Shown piece by piece: positions 44,501-51,572 of a stretch of 64,000 nt of DNA. The notes beneath the pieces were generated by a model, which worked only from the letters and a program-made list of their open reading frames with translations, made no database searches and had not been told where the DNA came from. Within the stretch, counting starts at the first letter, position 1; each line of letters opens with the position of its first letter. The position numbers and the translations under genes were made by a program. The DNA is from JADKFD01 sp050250665 (GTDB taxonomy: Bacteria > Pseudomonadota > Gammaproteobacteria > Xanthomonadales > SZUA-5), in the NCBI GenBank assembly GCA_050250665.1, contig JBFWOF010000015.1, positions 47,858 to 111,857 of the forward strand. Reading direction: 5' to 3'.

Positions 44501-44717
44501 GAACGTGCAGGCCGAGCTGGCGGCGCGCATGGCGGATCGCGATCAGCTGCTGGCGGAACTGTTCGCCGTCAACGGAGCCCTGGAGAAGTCCGGCGGCGAG
44601 GCCCTCAAGGCCCTGGACCGCGCCGGCTGGGAGGCCAAACAGAGCGGCAGCGGTCCCGCCAGCGTCGCCAAGCGCTGGTTCGGCTGTGAGGTGTGCCTGA
44701 GTTACGTGGTGCATTGA
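41586..44717 (+). CDS. Exported BNR/sortilin-type beta-propeller protein (1043 aa)
   Basis: Very large exported protein (signal MRTLPLMLLAALASGEIAA). Residues 30-730 contain repeated Asp-box motifs such as WRSTDGGTTF, YLSSDGGESF, YRSRDGGASF, YRSFDGGSSW and LTRDGGRSW. These mark a double beta-propeller like those of the VPS10/sortilin and BNR family. The C-terminal third has a beta-sandwich-like part and a helical segment (880-1010), ending WFGCEVCLSYVVH. Many such proteins are annotated as glycosyl hydrolases without proof. Function unknown. Confidence 0.8.
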   Translation: MRTLPLMLLAALASGEIAAQTAPDSSVFGGLRARSIGTAHTSGRISAIDASAEFPQTIFVGAASGGVWRSTDGGTTFKPVFDDHIQSIGAIRIDPTNPKTVWVGTGETNVRNTVSVGDGLYLSSDGGESFKRVGLEKSERIAEILVDQNNGKNVFVCVTGALWSDSTERGVYRSRDGGASFEKVLYVDTETGCSDLAIDPRNPNVLYAGMWSLRRSPDFFRSGGKGSGLYRSFDGGSSWAKAESGLPTTEKGRIALAVAPSKSNVVYALVEAKKTALYRSDDMGNSWAETNSSTNVQMRPFYFGEIVVDPVDADRIYRPAFVTTVSTDGGKTFNSMSFGGSVHPDHHALWINPKLPQQLLLGTDGGVYVSMSQGAKWSQFRNLPVSQFYHVSADMAQPYQVYGGLQDNGSWTAPSRSASGIRNRDWDSVGMGDGFWAWPDPTDADTVFSQYQGGKLLRVNRSLGEIKRIEPARGEGEEKLRFNWNTPTVLAPSGKLYTGSQYLHVSSDRGESWTRISPDLTTNNPQLQRQAKSGGLSRDNSSAENNTTLYTIAESPKNPDTIWVGTDDGNVQLTRDGGRSWTNLTARLKGTPKGAWVSRIEASPHDEGTAFVAIDDHRRGDMKPYLLVTRDFGASFTPVNLAGVDGYAWVIEQDPVQADLLYLGTEFGLFISIDGGTNWARFAENLPRVAVHDLYLHPRENDLVIATHGRGVYIIDDLSPLRALNAEVLKQDLALLPSRAGIQTIGGGLQDFGGDDEYAGQSLPDVAVISFYAAKRHMFGDSKLEVFDSKNKLITTLPVDKRRGVVRIEWPMRLKAPKLPPSTQLVQAFVGPRLPEGDYRYVLTRGKQSAEGKVTLAADPRSPHSAEDRTAQRELALALHGELGDLTFVADQLADLDTQIEARRKALGSKIPKALDSYADKLSTLRKKLAASDTDGGYVSGEEQLRERMGELYGAVVGYDGRPSASQLQMHENVQAELAARMADRDQLLAELFAVNGALEKSGGEALKALDRAGWEAKQSGSGPASVAKRWFGCEVCLSYVVH

Positions 44718-45090
44718 GCCCGCGGCTCTCGTAGGAGCGACCTCGCGTCGCGACCGCCAGCCGCGACGACTTCGCGGCTGCGGTACGTCGAGGTCGCCCA
44801 AGACCAGAGCTTGAACGCGGAGAGGCGCGGAGAACGCAGAGAAGAGCAAGCACAGATCTCAGCTTCTTTCCGTGAGACGGTATCCGTAAGGCATTGAATT
44901 TACGAAGTTGGCGAAAAACACCGGGGAGCCGCTGCGCGGCACCCTCGGCCTACCTTCGCTACATGCCGGTTCAAGGTCACCGCGCAGTTTTGGTGAAATT
45001 GGAGGCCTCTCCGTGTTCTCTCTGCTCTTCCTCTGCGTTCTCGGCGTCCTGATGTTTCCCTGGGGCCGCCTTGATTTGCGATTTTCGCGG
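44718..45090. other. Repeat-rich intergenic region
   Basis: No gene. It contains a half GTAG repeat (44731-44755, GTAGGAGCGACCTCGCGTC), the third GC-rich palindrome (44921-44953), and inverted copies of a GCGGAGAACGCAGAGAA / CTCTGCGTTCTC motif near 44815-44850 and 45010-45045. It separates two convergent genes. Confidence 0.6.
44921..44953. repeat. Dispersed GC-rich palindromic repeat, copy 3
   Basis: CCGGGGAGCCGCTGCGCGGC then ACCCTCGGCCTAC. The first 20 bases are identical to the copy at 7131. Confidence 0.75.
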
Positions 45091-46032
45091 CTAGCCATCC
45101 GCAGGGGCTCGGGACTGCGGTGTCTCCTGCAGATAGCTGACGAAGCGCCGGGCCGTGGCGGAGAGCGGATGGTCGCTGCGCCAGACCAGTGACCAGCGGC
45201 GCTCGATCGGAAAGCCGCGCACCTTGAGTTCAGTCAGCCCGGCGGCGGCGAGATCGCTCTGGCCGGACTGACTGACCGCCAGCCGTGAAATCACGGCGAT
45301 ACCCAGGCCCGCCGCGACCGAGTGCTTGATCGCCTCGTTGCTGCCCAGGCTCATGGCGATCTTCGGCTTGAAACCGGCTTCGGCGAAGTGCTGCTCGGTC
45401 ACGCGCCGGGTGCCGCTGCCGGCCTCGCGCATCAGCCAGCGTTCTTCAGCCAGATCGCCGAGCTTGAGCTTCTTGCGTGCCAGCGGGTGACTGTTGCCGG
45501 CGACCACGATCAGCGGATTGTCGAGAAAGGGCAGGGAGCGCAGCGGCAGATCCTGCGGCGGCAGCATCATCACCACCAGATCGTCGCTGCGCTGCTGCAA
45601 ACGCTGCACCACGCGGTCGCGGTTCTCGATGCTGAGCTCGAACTCGACACCGGGATGGGCGGCGGCAAAGGGCCCGATCAGATCCGGCACGAAATATTCG
45701 GCCGTGGTCACCGCCGCGATGCGCAGATGCCCGCGCACCAGGCCACGCTGCTCGTTGAGATTGGCCTCGAAGCGCTGCCAGCAGTCGATCAGCTCGGCCA
45801 CGGTGTGCTGCAGGGTTTCGCCGGTCTGGGTCAGGCGCAGCTTGCGCCCCGAGTACTCGAACAGCGGTTCGCCGATGGCGCCGGCCAGTTCCTTGAGCTG
45901 CACGCTGACCGTGGGTTGGCTGAGGTGCATGGCTTCGGCGGCGCGGGTGACCGAGAGCAGGCGCGCCGTGGTTTCGAAGGCACGCAGCTGCTGCGGGGTG
46001 ATGCGCAGCAGTCGACGCAGGGGCGTAGGCAT
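45091..46032 (-). CDS. LysR-family regulator, CbbR-like
   Basis: Regulator of 313 aa with an N-terminal winged helix (ITPQQLRAFETTARLLSVTRAAEAMHLSQ) and a periplasmic-binding-protein-like effector domain. The opening pattern is that of the CbbR/CysB-type subgroup. It is divergent from the isocitrate dehydrogenase gene. The 97-bp gap between them holds two palindromes, so it probably controls that gene. The effector is unknown. Confidence 0.88.
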   Translation of the reverse strand: MPTPLRRLLRITPQQLRAFETTARLLSVTRAAEAMHLSQPTVSVQLKELAGAIGEPLFEYSGRKLRLTQTGETLQHTVAELIDCWQRFEANLNEQRGLVRGHLRIAAVTTAEYFVPDLIGPFAAAHPGVEFELSIENRDRVVQRLQQRSDDLVVMMLPPQDLPLRSLPFLDNPLIVVAGNSHPLARKKLKLGDLAEERWLMREAGSGTRRVTEQHFAEAGFKPKIAMSLGSNEAIKHSVAAGLGIAVISRLAVSQSGQSDLAAAGLTELKVRGFPIERRWSLVWRSDHPLSATARRFVSYLQETPQSRAPADG

Positions 46033-46042
46033 AGAGAAAAAG

Positions 46043-46070
46043 CTATCGATAGAATCAAATACAAGTATTT
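46043..46070. promoter_or_regulatory. Two palindromes between lysR and icd: candidate LysR operator
   Basis: CTATCGATAG (46043-46052) and AAATAC-AA-GTATTT (46057-46070) lie in an AT-rich gap between divergent genes. The second fits the ATAC...GTAT dyad style of LysR-type sites (T-N11-A core). Confidence 0.5.
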
Positions 46071-46129
46071 CTCAAATGCATCCGGATTGCCTAGCTTGCG
46101 TCCATCTTCGCACCCGGATGGAAACCCAC

Positions 46130-47650
46130 ATGGAAATGGATCAGGTCAACTCGCCGCAATGGCTGGACAGCAGCGCTCCGGAAGCCGCGACTGAAAGCGC
46201 CGTGCTGACGCCGATCACGGTCGCACCCGGCGACGGTATCGGCCCCGAGATCATGCAGGCCACGCTGGCCATCCTCAGCGCCGCCGGAGCGCGTATCGCC
46301 CCGGAATTCATCGAGATCGGCGAAGCCACCTATCTGCGCGGCCATGCCTCGGGCATCGATGACGCGGCCTGGGCCAGCCTGCGGCGTACCGGCGTGCTGC
46401 TCAAGGGCCCGATCACCACACCTTCGGGCGGCGGCTACAAGAGTCTCAACGTGACCCTGCGCAAGACCCTGGGGCTGTACGCCAATGTGCGCCCCTGCAT
46501 CAGCTACGCGCCCTTCGTGGCGACGCTGCACCCGCGCATGGATGTGGTCATCGTCCGCGAGAACGAGGAAGACCTGTACGCCGGCATCGAACACCGCCAG
46601 ACCGATGAGGTCTATCAGTGCCTGAAGCTGATCACGCGCCCGGGTTGCGAGAAGATTGTCCGCCATGCCTTCGAGTACGCCCGCCAGTACGGTCGGCGCA
46701 AGGTCAGCTGCATGGTGAAGGACAACATCATGAAGATGACCGACGGCCTGTTCGCGCGCGTGTTCGAGGAGATCGCCGCCGAGTACCCGGACATCGAGCG
46801 CGAGCGCTACATCATCGATATTGGCGCGGCCCGCCTGGCCACTCGGCCGGAACGCTTCGACGTCATCGTCATGCCCAATCTCTATGGCGACATCCTCAGC
46901 GACATCGCCGCCGAGATGACCGGCAGCGTGGGTCTGGCCGGCAGCGCCAACATCGGCGAGCACGGCGCCATGTTCGAAGCCATCCACGGCAGCGCCCCGG
47001 ATATCGCCGGGCAGGGCATCGCCAATCCCGGCGGCCTGCTGCTGGCCGCGGTGATGATGCTGGTGCAGCTGCGTCAGAACGACGTGGCCGAGCGCATTCA
47101 CAATGCCTGGCTTCGGACCCTGGAGGACGGCATTCACACCGCCGACATTGCTTCCGCGAACACCCGCAGCAAGGTCGGCACCGCCGACTTTGCCGAGGCC
47201 GTGATCGCCCGCCTGGGGCAGCAGCCGACGCAGCTGACGGCGGTGAAATATGAGGCGGCTGCGCCGGCCGCCCAGCCGCGCCGACCGCTGTACGTGCGTC
47301 AGCCGGCGCAGCACAAGACCCGGGTGGGTATCGACATCTTCGTGCACGCCGCCGATATCGCACCGGATACGCTGGCCGCGCAGTTGCAGGCCACCGAAAC
47401 CGAGGCGCTGGCGCTGCAGCTGATCACCAATCGCGGCGTCAAGGTGTGGCCGCAGGGACACGCCGAGACCTTCTGCACCGATCACTGGCGCTGCCGCTTT
47501 CTGGCACGCGAGGGTCAGGACACCTTGACCCTGGGTGACAAGGTCGCGCTGCTGCAGCGGATGGCCGATGCCGGCCTCGATGTCATCAAGACCGAGCATC
47601 TGTTCAACTTCGACGGAGTCGCCGGATTCGCCCAGGCGCAGGGACAGTAA
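46130..47650 (+). CDS. icd: Isocitrate dehydrogenase, Thermus-type with C-terminal domain
   Basis: Enzyme of about 506 aa converting isocitrate to 2-oxoglutarate in the TCA cycle. The N-terminal 370 residues are the decarboxylating-dehydrogenase fold. Substrate residues fit IDH (GGGYKSLNVTLRKTLGLYANVRP region), catalytic Tyr is in ENEEDLYAGIEH, and metal-binding Asp are in YGDILSDIAAE. A C-terminal domain of about 130 residues follows, as in Thermus thermophilus IDH. The cofactor loop reads HGSAPDIAGQ: Asp-Ile replaces the Lys-Tyr of NADP enzymes, which predicts NAD use. Start 46130 or 46118 are both possible. Confidence 0.88.
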   Translation: MEMDQVNSPQWLDSSAPEAATESAVLTPITVAPGDGIGPEIMQATLAILSAAGARIAPEFIEIGEATYLRGHASGIDDAAWASLRRTGVLLKGPITTPSGGGYKSLNVTLRKTLGLYANVRPCISYAPFVATLHPRMDVVIVRENEEDLYAGIEHRQTDEVYQCLKLITRPGCEKIVRHAFEYARQYGRRKVSCMVKDNIMKMTDGLFARVFEEIAAEYPDIERERYIIDIGAARLATRPERFDVIVMPNLYGDILSDIAAEMTGSVGLAGSANIGEHGAMFEAIHGSAPDIAGQGIANPGGLLLAAVMMLVQLRQNDVAERIHNAWLRTLEDGIHTADIASANTRSKVGTADFAEAVIARLGQQPTQLTAVKYEAAAPAAQPRRPLYVRQPAQHKTRVGIDIFVHAADIAPDTLAAQLQATETEALALQLITNRGVKVWPQGHAETFCTDHWRCRFLAREGQDTLTLGDKVALLQRMADAGLDVIKTEHLFNFDGVAGFAQAQGQ

Positions 47651-47659
47651 CGCTCAAAC

Positions 47660-47691
47660 GCGCACCCGGCGGTCGAGACCGCCGGGTGCGC
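47660..47691. terminator. Bidirectional terminator-like hairpin
   Basis: A perfect 15-bp stem (GCGCACCCGGCGGTC and its complement) with a 2-bp centre, lying between the ends of two convergent genes (47650 and 47702). There is no T-run, but position and strength suggest termination in both directions. Confidence 0.65.
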
Positions 47692-47701
47692 AAGCCAGGC
47701 T

Positions 47702-48028
47702 TCAGCGGGCGCGACTGGCCAGGCCATGGAAGCCGAGCATGCCGAGGCCCGCAGCGGCAATGACGATGCCGAAGGCTGCCGGATCGTTCGGACCCAGATT
47801 GAAGACATCGATGAGTCCGAAGGCGATACCGACCAGTACCAGCACCAGACCCCATTTCAGCGAGGACACCTTCCGGTTCTGTTCGTCAGCGGCCAGCATG
47901 GTGCGGACCAGGTCTTCCGAGGCGCCGGACTCGGCCAGACGACGGCGCACACGGCCGTCCATGACGATCTTGATCGCGTAGGTGATGCAGACGAACAGCA
48001 CGATGGGGATCATCGGTGCGAAATCCAT
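47702..48028 (-). CDS. Small membrane protein (DUF6249-like)
   Basis: A 108-aa protein with an N-terminal helix (IPIVLFVCITYAIKIV), a charged middle (RVRRRLAESGASEDLVRTML) and two C-terminal helices. The layout fits DUF6249-type proteins that often sit beside ECF sigma/anti-sigma genes. Here such a pair starts divergently at 48282. Function unknown. Confidence 0.65.
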   Translation of the reverse strand: MDFAPMIPIVLFVCITYAIKIVMDGRVRRRLAESGASEDLVRTMLAADEQNRKVSSLKWGLVLVLVGIAFGLIDVFNLGPNDPAAFGIVIAAAGLGMLGFHGLASRAR

Positions 48029-48107
48029 GGTGAACTCCTGAGCAACGGGCGGTATTACCCTTTGCCGCTATAGAGACAGCGAGTGCGAGATCGGTTGCAT
48101 GGCCCCT

Positions 48108-48182
48108 GTGGGAGCGGCTTCAGCCGCGATCGCTTCTGCCTTGCTGCGTAAGGGATCTGTTCGCGGCTGAAGCCGCTCCCAC
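48108..48182. repeat. Inverted repeat with 22-bp perfect arms, GTGG type
   Basis: GTGGGAGCGGCTTCAGCCGC (48108 on) and its complement (48161-48182) flank a 31-bp spacer. This GGGAGCGGCTTCAGCCGCGA sequence is a well-known intergenic repeat of pseudomonads and xanthomonads. It lies between divergent genes, upstream of the sigma factor. Confidence 0.8.
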
Positions 48183-48281
48183 GGGGAGACGTGGCTCTGG
48201 GTGCGGCCAGGCTCACCCATCCGCGACTTCCATGCCAGACTGAGGTGCAACCGATCTCGCTGAGGCTGTCTCCATCCCCTC

Positions 48282-48851
48282 ATGAGTACCGACGAACTGC
48301 TGGTTCAGGCCGTGCTGGCGCGACAGCCGGGCGCTTTCGAGCGGCTGGTGCGCGCCCATCAGGGTCTGGTCTGGCATCTGCTCGAACGCATGGTCCGGCA
48401 TCCGGAAGACACCCGCGAACTCAGTCAGGAAGTGTTCCTGCGCGTACATCAGAAGCTCGAGCAGTATCGTTTCGAGAGCTCGCTGGCCACCTGGATAGGC
48501 AGGATCGCGTTCTCGATCGCCACTCGCCATCTGCAGCGCAAGCGCCTGCCCATGGACGAACCGGCGGCAGGCCATGAGGCCGATCAGGACACGCTGGACC
48601 GGGTCAGCGATGATTTCGATCTGGCCGAAGCCTGCAGCGATGCCGATCTGATGGCCTGTGTCAGCCGTGAACTGGATGCCCTGCCGCCGCTGCAGCGCAC
48701 GCTGATCGAGCTCTATCATTTCGAAGAACTCGGCATTGCCGAGATCAGCAACATCACCGGTCAGCCCGAGGGCACGGTGAAGAACAGCCTGTTCCGGGCG
48801 CGGCGCCGTTTGCGCGAGCGTCTGGAGCTGGCGATGGGAGTAGCCGCATGA
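48282..48851 (+). CDS. Sigma-70 family RNA polymerase sigma factor (ECF, RpoE-like)
   Basis: ECF sigma factor of 189 aa. Region 2 spans about 15-85 (FERLVRAHQGLVWHLLERM, then ELSQEVFLRVHQKLEQY and STWIGRIAF-like text SLATWIGRIAF). Region 4 spans 130-180 (LPPLQRTLIELYHFEELGIAEISNI). It overlaps the next gene (ATGA), which encodes a probable anti-sigma membrane protein. Regulon unknown. Confidence 0.9.
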   Translation: MSTDELLVQAVLARQPGAFERLVRAHQGLVWHLLERMVRHPEDTRELSQEVFLRVHQKLEQYRFESSLATWIGRIAFSIATRHLQRKRLPMDEPAAGHEADQDTLDRVSDDFDLAEACSDADLMACVSRELDALPPLQRTLIELYHFEELGIAEISNITGQPEGTVKNSLFRARRRLRERLELAMGVAA

Positions 48852-49294
48852 CCCGCAACGTGAAATGGAGCGCCGAACAGCAGCGCGAGTGGGAGGCGCA
48901 GGAGCAGGCGCATCAACTCGAACTGGCCGCCGCAGCATCCGCCGACGAGGCCCGCATCAAACTCTATCGGGCGGTCGTCCGCAGCGCACGCGAGCGGCCT
49001 CGCCTGGACCCGCCGGCAGATTTTGCCAGCGCTGTCGCGCGCCGTCTCCGCGAGCAGGAAGTCGATGAAGCCATCGAGCGCTGGCTATTGGGCATCGGCG
49101 CTTTGATTGCACTGGTTTGCGCGCTGATCTACGCGGCACCGACGCTGCTCGATGCCCGGTCGCCGGCTCAGGGCGCGCTACATTCGCTGTCCGACCTCGG
49201 GCTCTGGTTCAGCAGCCCCTGGTTATGGGCGACCGCGCTGGCGCTGGCCGGCGCCGCCGTACTGGACCGTTTCCAGGAGCGGCGAGGGCGCTGA
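48848..49294 (+). CDS. Probable anti-sigma membrane protein
   Basis: A 148-aa protein with a long charged N-terminal cytoplasmic part (WSAEQQREWEAQEQAHQLE; residues 1-80) and two membrane helices (about 82-100 and 122-140). No zinc-binding HxxxCxxC motif is visible. Position, 4-bp overlap with the sigma gene and topology suggest it restrains the sigma factor. Confidence 0.65.
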   Translation: MTRNVKWSAEQQREWEAQEQAHQLELAAAASADEARIKLYRAVVRSARERPRLDPPADFASAVARRLREQEVDEAIERWLLGIGALIALVCALIYAAPTLLDARSPAQGALHSLSDLGLWFSSPWLWATALALAGAAVLDRFQERRGR

Positions 49295-49304
49295 AGCAGC
49301 GGCC

Positions 49305-49877
49305 TCAGGCGCTCGGGTTCTTGCTCAATCCGGCCAGCATCTGCCAGGCACCTCGGGTGGCGCGCGTGATGGCTTGTGGGTCGGCGCTGGCACGGCTGAG
49401 CAGGAATCCACCCTGCACCGAAGCGGCCAACGCAGCCGCGACATCGCGGCTCTCCAGGGGTATGCGGAAGGCGCCGTCCCGCTGCGCCTGATCCAGCGCT
49501 GCCACCAGATATTCCTCGATGCGCGAGAAATAGCTGGCCAGGCGTCCGCGCAGCACTTCGTCCCCAAGCACGCCGCCCTCATTGGACAGTCGGCCGAGGC
49601 GGCAGCCCTTGAGGCCATTGCGTTCGAGCAGCAGATAGGCGCGGATGCGCTCCAGCGGCGCCAGATCCGACGCGAACAGGCGCGCGGCCACCGCCAGCAG
49701 TTCCGACTCAACCTCCGCCAATGCCGCATCGGCGAGGTCCTGCTTGGAGCGGAAATGGTGGTAGAGGCTGCCCTGACCAGCACCGCTCAGATCCATGACC
49801 TTGCGCGGACTCATGCTTTCAAAGCCTTGTTCCCACAGCAAGGTCTTGGCTGCATCAAGGATGGCTCTCTTGGTCAT
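49305..49877 (-). CDS. TetR-family repressor
   Basis: Repressor of 190 aa. The helix-turn-helix is SPRKVMDLSGAGQGSLYHHFRSKQDL (about 25-50), followed by a helical ligand domain containing LERNGLKGCRLGRLSNE. The last conserved part fits the YxaF/AcrR-like C subgroup. The start at 49877 has AGGAG at six bases. It is divergent from the MAPEG gene, and a 22-bp dyad lies between them. It probably represses the MAPEG-GST-YdcZ genes in response to an electrophile or drug. Confidence 0.88.
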   Translation of the reverse strand: MTKRAILDAAKTLLWEQGFESMSPRKVMDLSGAGQGSLYHHFRSKQDLADAALAEVESELLAVAARLFASDLAPLERIRAYLLLERNGLKGCRLGRLSNEGGVLGDEVLRGRLASYFSRIEEYLVAALDQAQRDGAFRIPLESRDVAAALAASVQGGFLLSRASADPQAITRATRGAWQMLAGLSKNPSA

Positions 49878-49895
49878 GCCCAACTCCTGTTGATT

Positions 49896-49917
49896 CTGTA
49901 ACTACTAGTATGTACAG
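49896..49917. promoter_or_regulatory. 22-bp dyad between tetR and MAPEG gene: TetR operator candidate
   Basis: Symmetrical except for two base pairs in each half: CTGTA-n2-TACTAGTA-n2-TACAG. It sits 18 bp from the TetR start and 72 bp from the MAPEG start, where it could control both promoters. Confidence 0.65.
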
Positions 49918-49989
49918 TTCACTTCATCGGTGCCACCGGACAGGTCTGCACTGGTCCGTGGTCATGCTGATCAACCCCTGGAGCTTTCC

Positions 49990-50400
49990 ATGCCTGTTGC
50001 TACTTCGACCGAACTGCTGTCCCTGACGTTGGTTGCGCTGTTCACCGGCTTGATGTGGGTTCCCATTATCGTCAACCGCTTGTTGGAGATGGGACTTTGG
50101 CCAGCCCTGCGCAATCCGCAGCCGGATACCCGCGCGCACGCCGACTGGGCCTGGCGCCTGAGCAACGCCCATCGCAACGCATTCGAGAATCTGGCGGTGT
50201 TCGCGCCCTTGGCCTTGTCGGTGCATGTACTCGGTCTGGGCGATGACCTGACCGCACAATGGTCGGTGATCTTCGTAGCCGCCCGCGTTGCCCACGCATT
50301 GATATACACCTTGGGTATTCCGCTGCTGCGCACGCTGGCCTTTCTCGCCGGATTTTTCGCCCAGATGGTGCTGGGCGCGCGTTTGCTGGGCTGGGGGTGA
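49990..50400 (+). CDS. MAPEG-family membrane protein
   Basis: A 136-aa protein with four helices. MAPEG motifs are RNPQPDTRAHADWAWRLSNAHRNAFENL (the Glu-Asn-Leu segment after RAxxAHxN) and the C-terminal YTLGIPLLRTLAFLAG. MAPEG proteins include membrane glutathione transferases, which fits the soluble GST gene that follows at 50471. The start at 49990 has TGGAG upstream. Confidence 0.85.
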   Translation: MPVATSTELLSLTLVALFTGLMWVPIIVNRLLEMGLWPALRNPQPDTRAHADWAWRLSNAHRNAFENLAVFAPLALSVHVLGLGDDLTAQWSVIFVAARVAHALIYTLGIPLLRTLAFLAGFFAQMVLGARLLGWG

Positions 50401-50470
50401 ATCCCCTGGTACGCCCTGTCATCGATCGCGGTGTCACTGGCCGCGTGCAGATTCCGCTGGAGTGCAGACC

Positions 50471-51073
50471 ATGAAGTTGATGTATTCGCCAACCTCTCCT
50501 TATGCCCGCAAGGTGCGCGCGCTGCTGATCGAAAAGCAGATCCCCGACGTGGAATTGCTGGTGGTGAATCCACTCGGTGAGACCGGTGCGCTGCAACAGC
50601 ACAATCCGCTCGGCAAGGTGCCGACCCTGCTGCTGGATGACGCGGGTGTCATCGTCGACAGCCCGGTGATCTGCGAATATCTGGATCAGCTCGACTCCGA
50701 CGCCGCTGCATTGCTTCCGGCCGACACCGTGGCTCGCTTCGGGGCCCTGACCCGCCAGGCCCTGGCCGACGGCATCATGGATGCTGCTTTTGCCCTGGTG
50801 ATGGAGGCCCGTCGCCCTCCGCAATTGCGCTCCGAGGAATGGATCGCGCGTTGGCAGGCGGCCATCGGGCGCACGCTCGATCACTTCGAGGGACTGCCGC
50901 GACCAGCGACGCGCTTCGATCTGGGCGACCTCGCGCTGGCGGTTGCTCTCGGCTATCTGGACTTCCGGCTGCCACATCTGGCCTGGCGCACTGGCCGGGA
51001 TCAGTTGGGGCAATGGAATTCCACCGTTTCAATCCGGCCTGCCCTGGCGCAGACGGCGCCGCCACAGGCTTGA
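50471..51073 (+). CDS. Glutathione S-transferase
   Basis: A 200-aa enzyme with an N-terminal thioredoxin-like domain: MKLMYSPTSPYARKVRALLIEK carries the Ser likely to activate glutathione, NPLGKVPTLLLDD the cis-proline and VDSPVICEYLD the Ser contacting the gamma-glutamyl group. The C-terminal domain is helical. Beta/yfcF-like class. It follows the MAPEG gene by 70 bp and is followed by the YdcZ gene 7 bp later, forming a detoxification set behind TetR. The start at 50471 has TGGAG upstream. Confidence 0.9.
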   Translation: MKLMYSPTSPYARKVRALLIEKQIPDVELLVVNPLGETGALQQHNPLGKVPTLLLDDAGVIVDSPVICEYLDQLDSDAAALLPADTVARFGALTRQALADGIMDAAFALVMEARRPPQLRSEEWIARWQAAIGRTLDHFEGLPRPATRFDLGDLALAVALGYLDFRLPHLAWRTGRDQLGQWNSTVSIRPALAQTAPPQA

Positions 51074-51080
51074 GCCGCTG

Positions 51081-51557
51081 ATGTCAGAGCATGGACTGTA
51101 CGCCGCCGCGGCTTTTGCGGCAGGCGCCGGTATTCCGGTCATGGCCAGCCTCAACGGAGCACTCGCACGCACGCTGGGCAGCAGCGTGGCTGCCAGCTGC
51201 GTGCTGTTCGCGGTCGGTCTGGCGCTATCGCTGGCCTTGCTGATCCTGCTGCAGTCCTGGCCTGCGCTGGGCCTGCTGTCGAAGGCACCGGCGATGCAAT
51301 GGCTGGGCGGATGCATCGTGTTGCTCTACATCCTGACCGTGACCACGGTGGCGCCCCGCTTCGGCATTGCCAACACCATTCTGTTCGTCATGGTGGCCCA
51401 GATTCTGGTGTCGACCAGCATTGACTATGTGGGCGCATTCGGCGCTGCGGTGCGCCCGTTGAGCCCGCTCCGGGCGTTCGGTCTGGTGCTGCTGCTGGCG
51501 GGTCTGGCACTGACGCAGATCGGCTCGGCGACACCCGTCGACCGGCCATTGCCGTGA
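51081..51557 (+). CDS. DMT-superfamily membrane protein, YdcZ/DUF606 type
   Basis: A 158-aa membrane protein with five predicted helices. GAGIPVMASLNGALARTLGSSVAAS and the C-terminal ARTLGS-like and RPLSPLRAFGLVLLLAGLALTQ patterns fit the DUF606/YdcZ family of half-size drug/metabolite transporters. Many relatives function as pairs or dimers. Start 51081 lies 7 bp after the GST stop. Its end is 15 bp from the end of the convergent borosin-type fusion gene. Confidence 0.82.
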   Translation: MSEHGLYAAAAFAAGAGIPVMASLNGALARTLGSSVAASCVLFAVGLALSLALLILLQSWPALGLLSKAPAMQWLGGCIVLLYILTVTTVAPRFGIANTILFVMVAQILVSTSIDYVGAFGAAVRPLSPLRAFGLVLLLAGLALTQIGSATPVDRPLP

Positions 51558-51572
51558 TCGATAGCACTCCGC

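Noticed and set aside
45494..46129. N-terminal 212-codon extension of isocitrate dehydrogenase
   Set aside because: It overlaps the LysR gene on the other strand and has shadow-type composition. The IDH fold begins after 46130.
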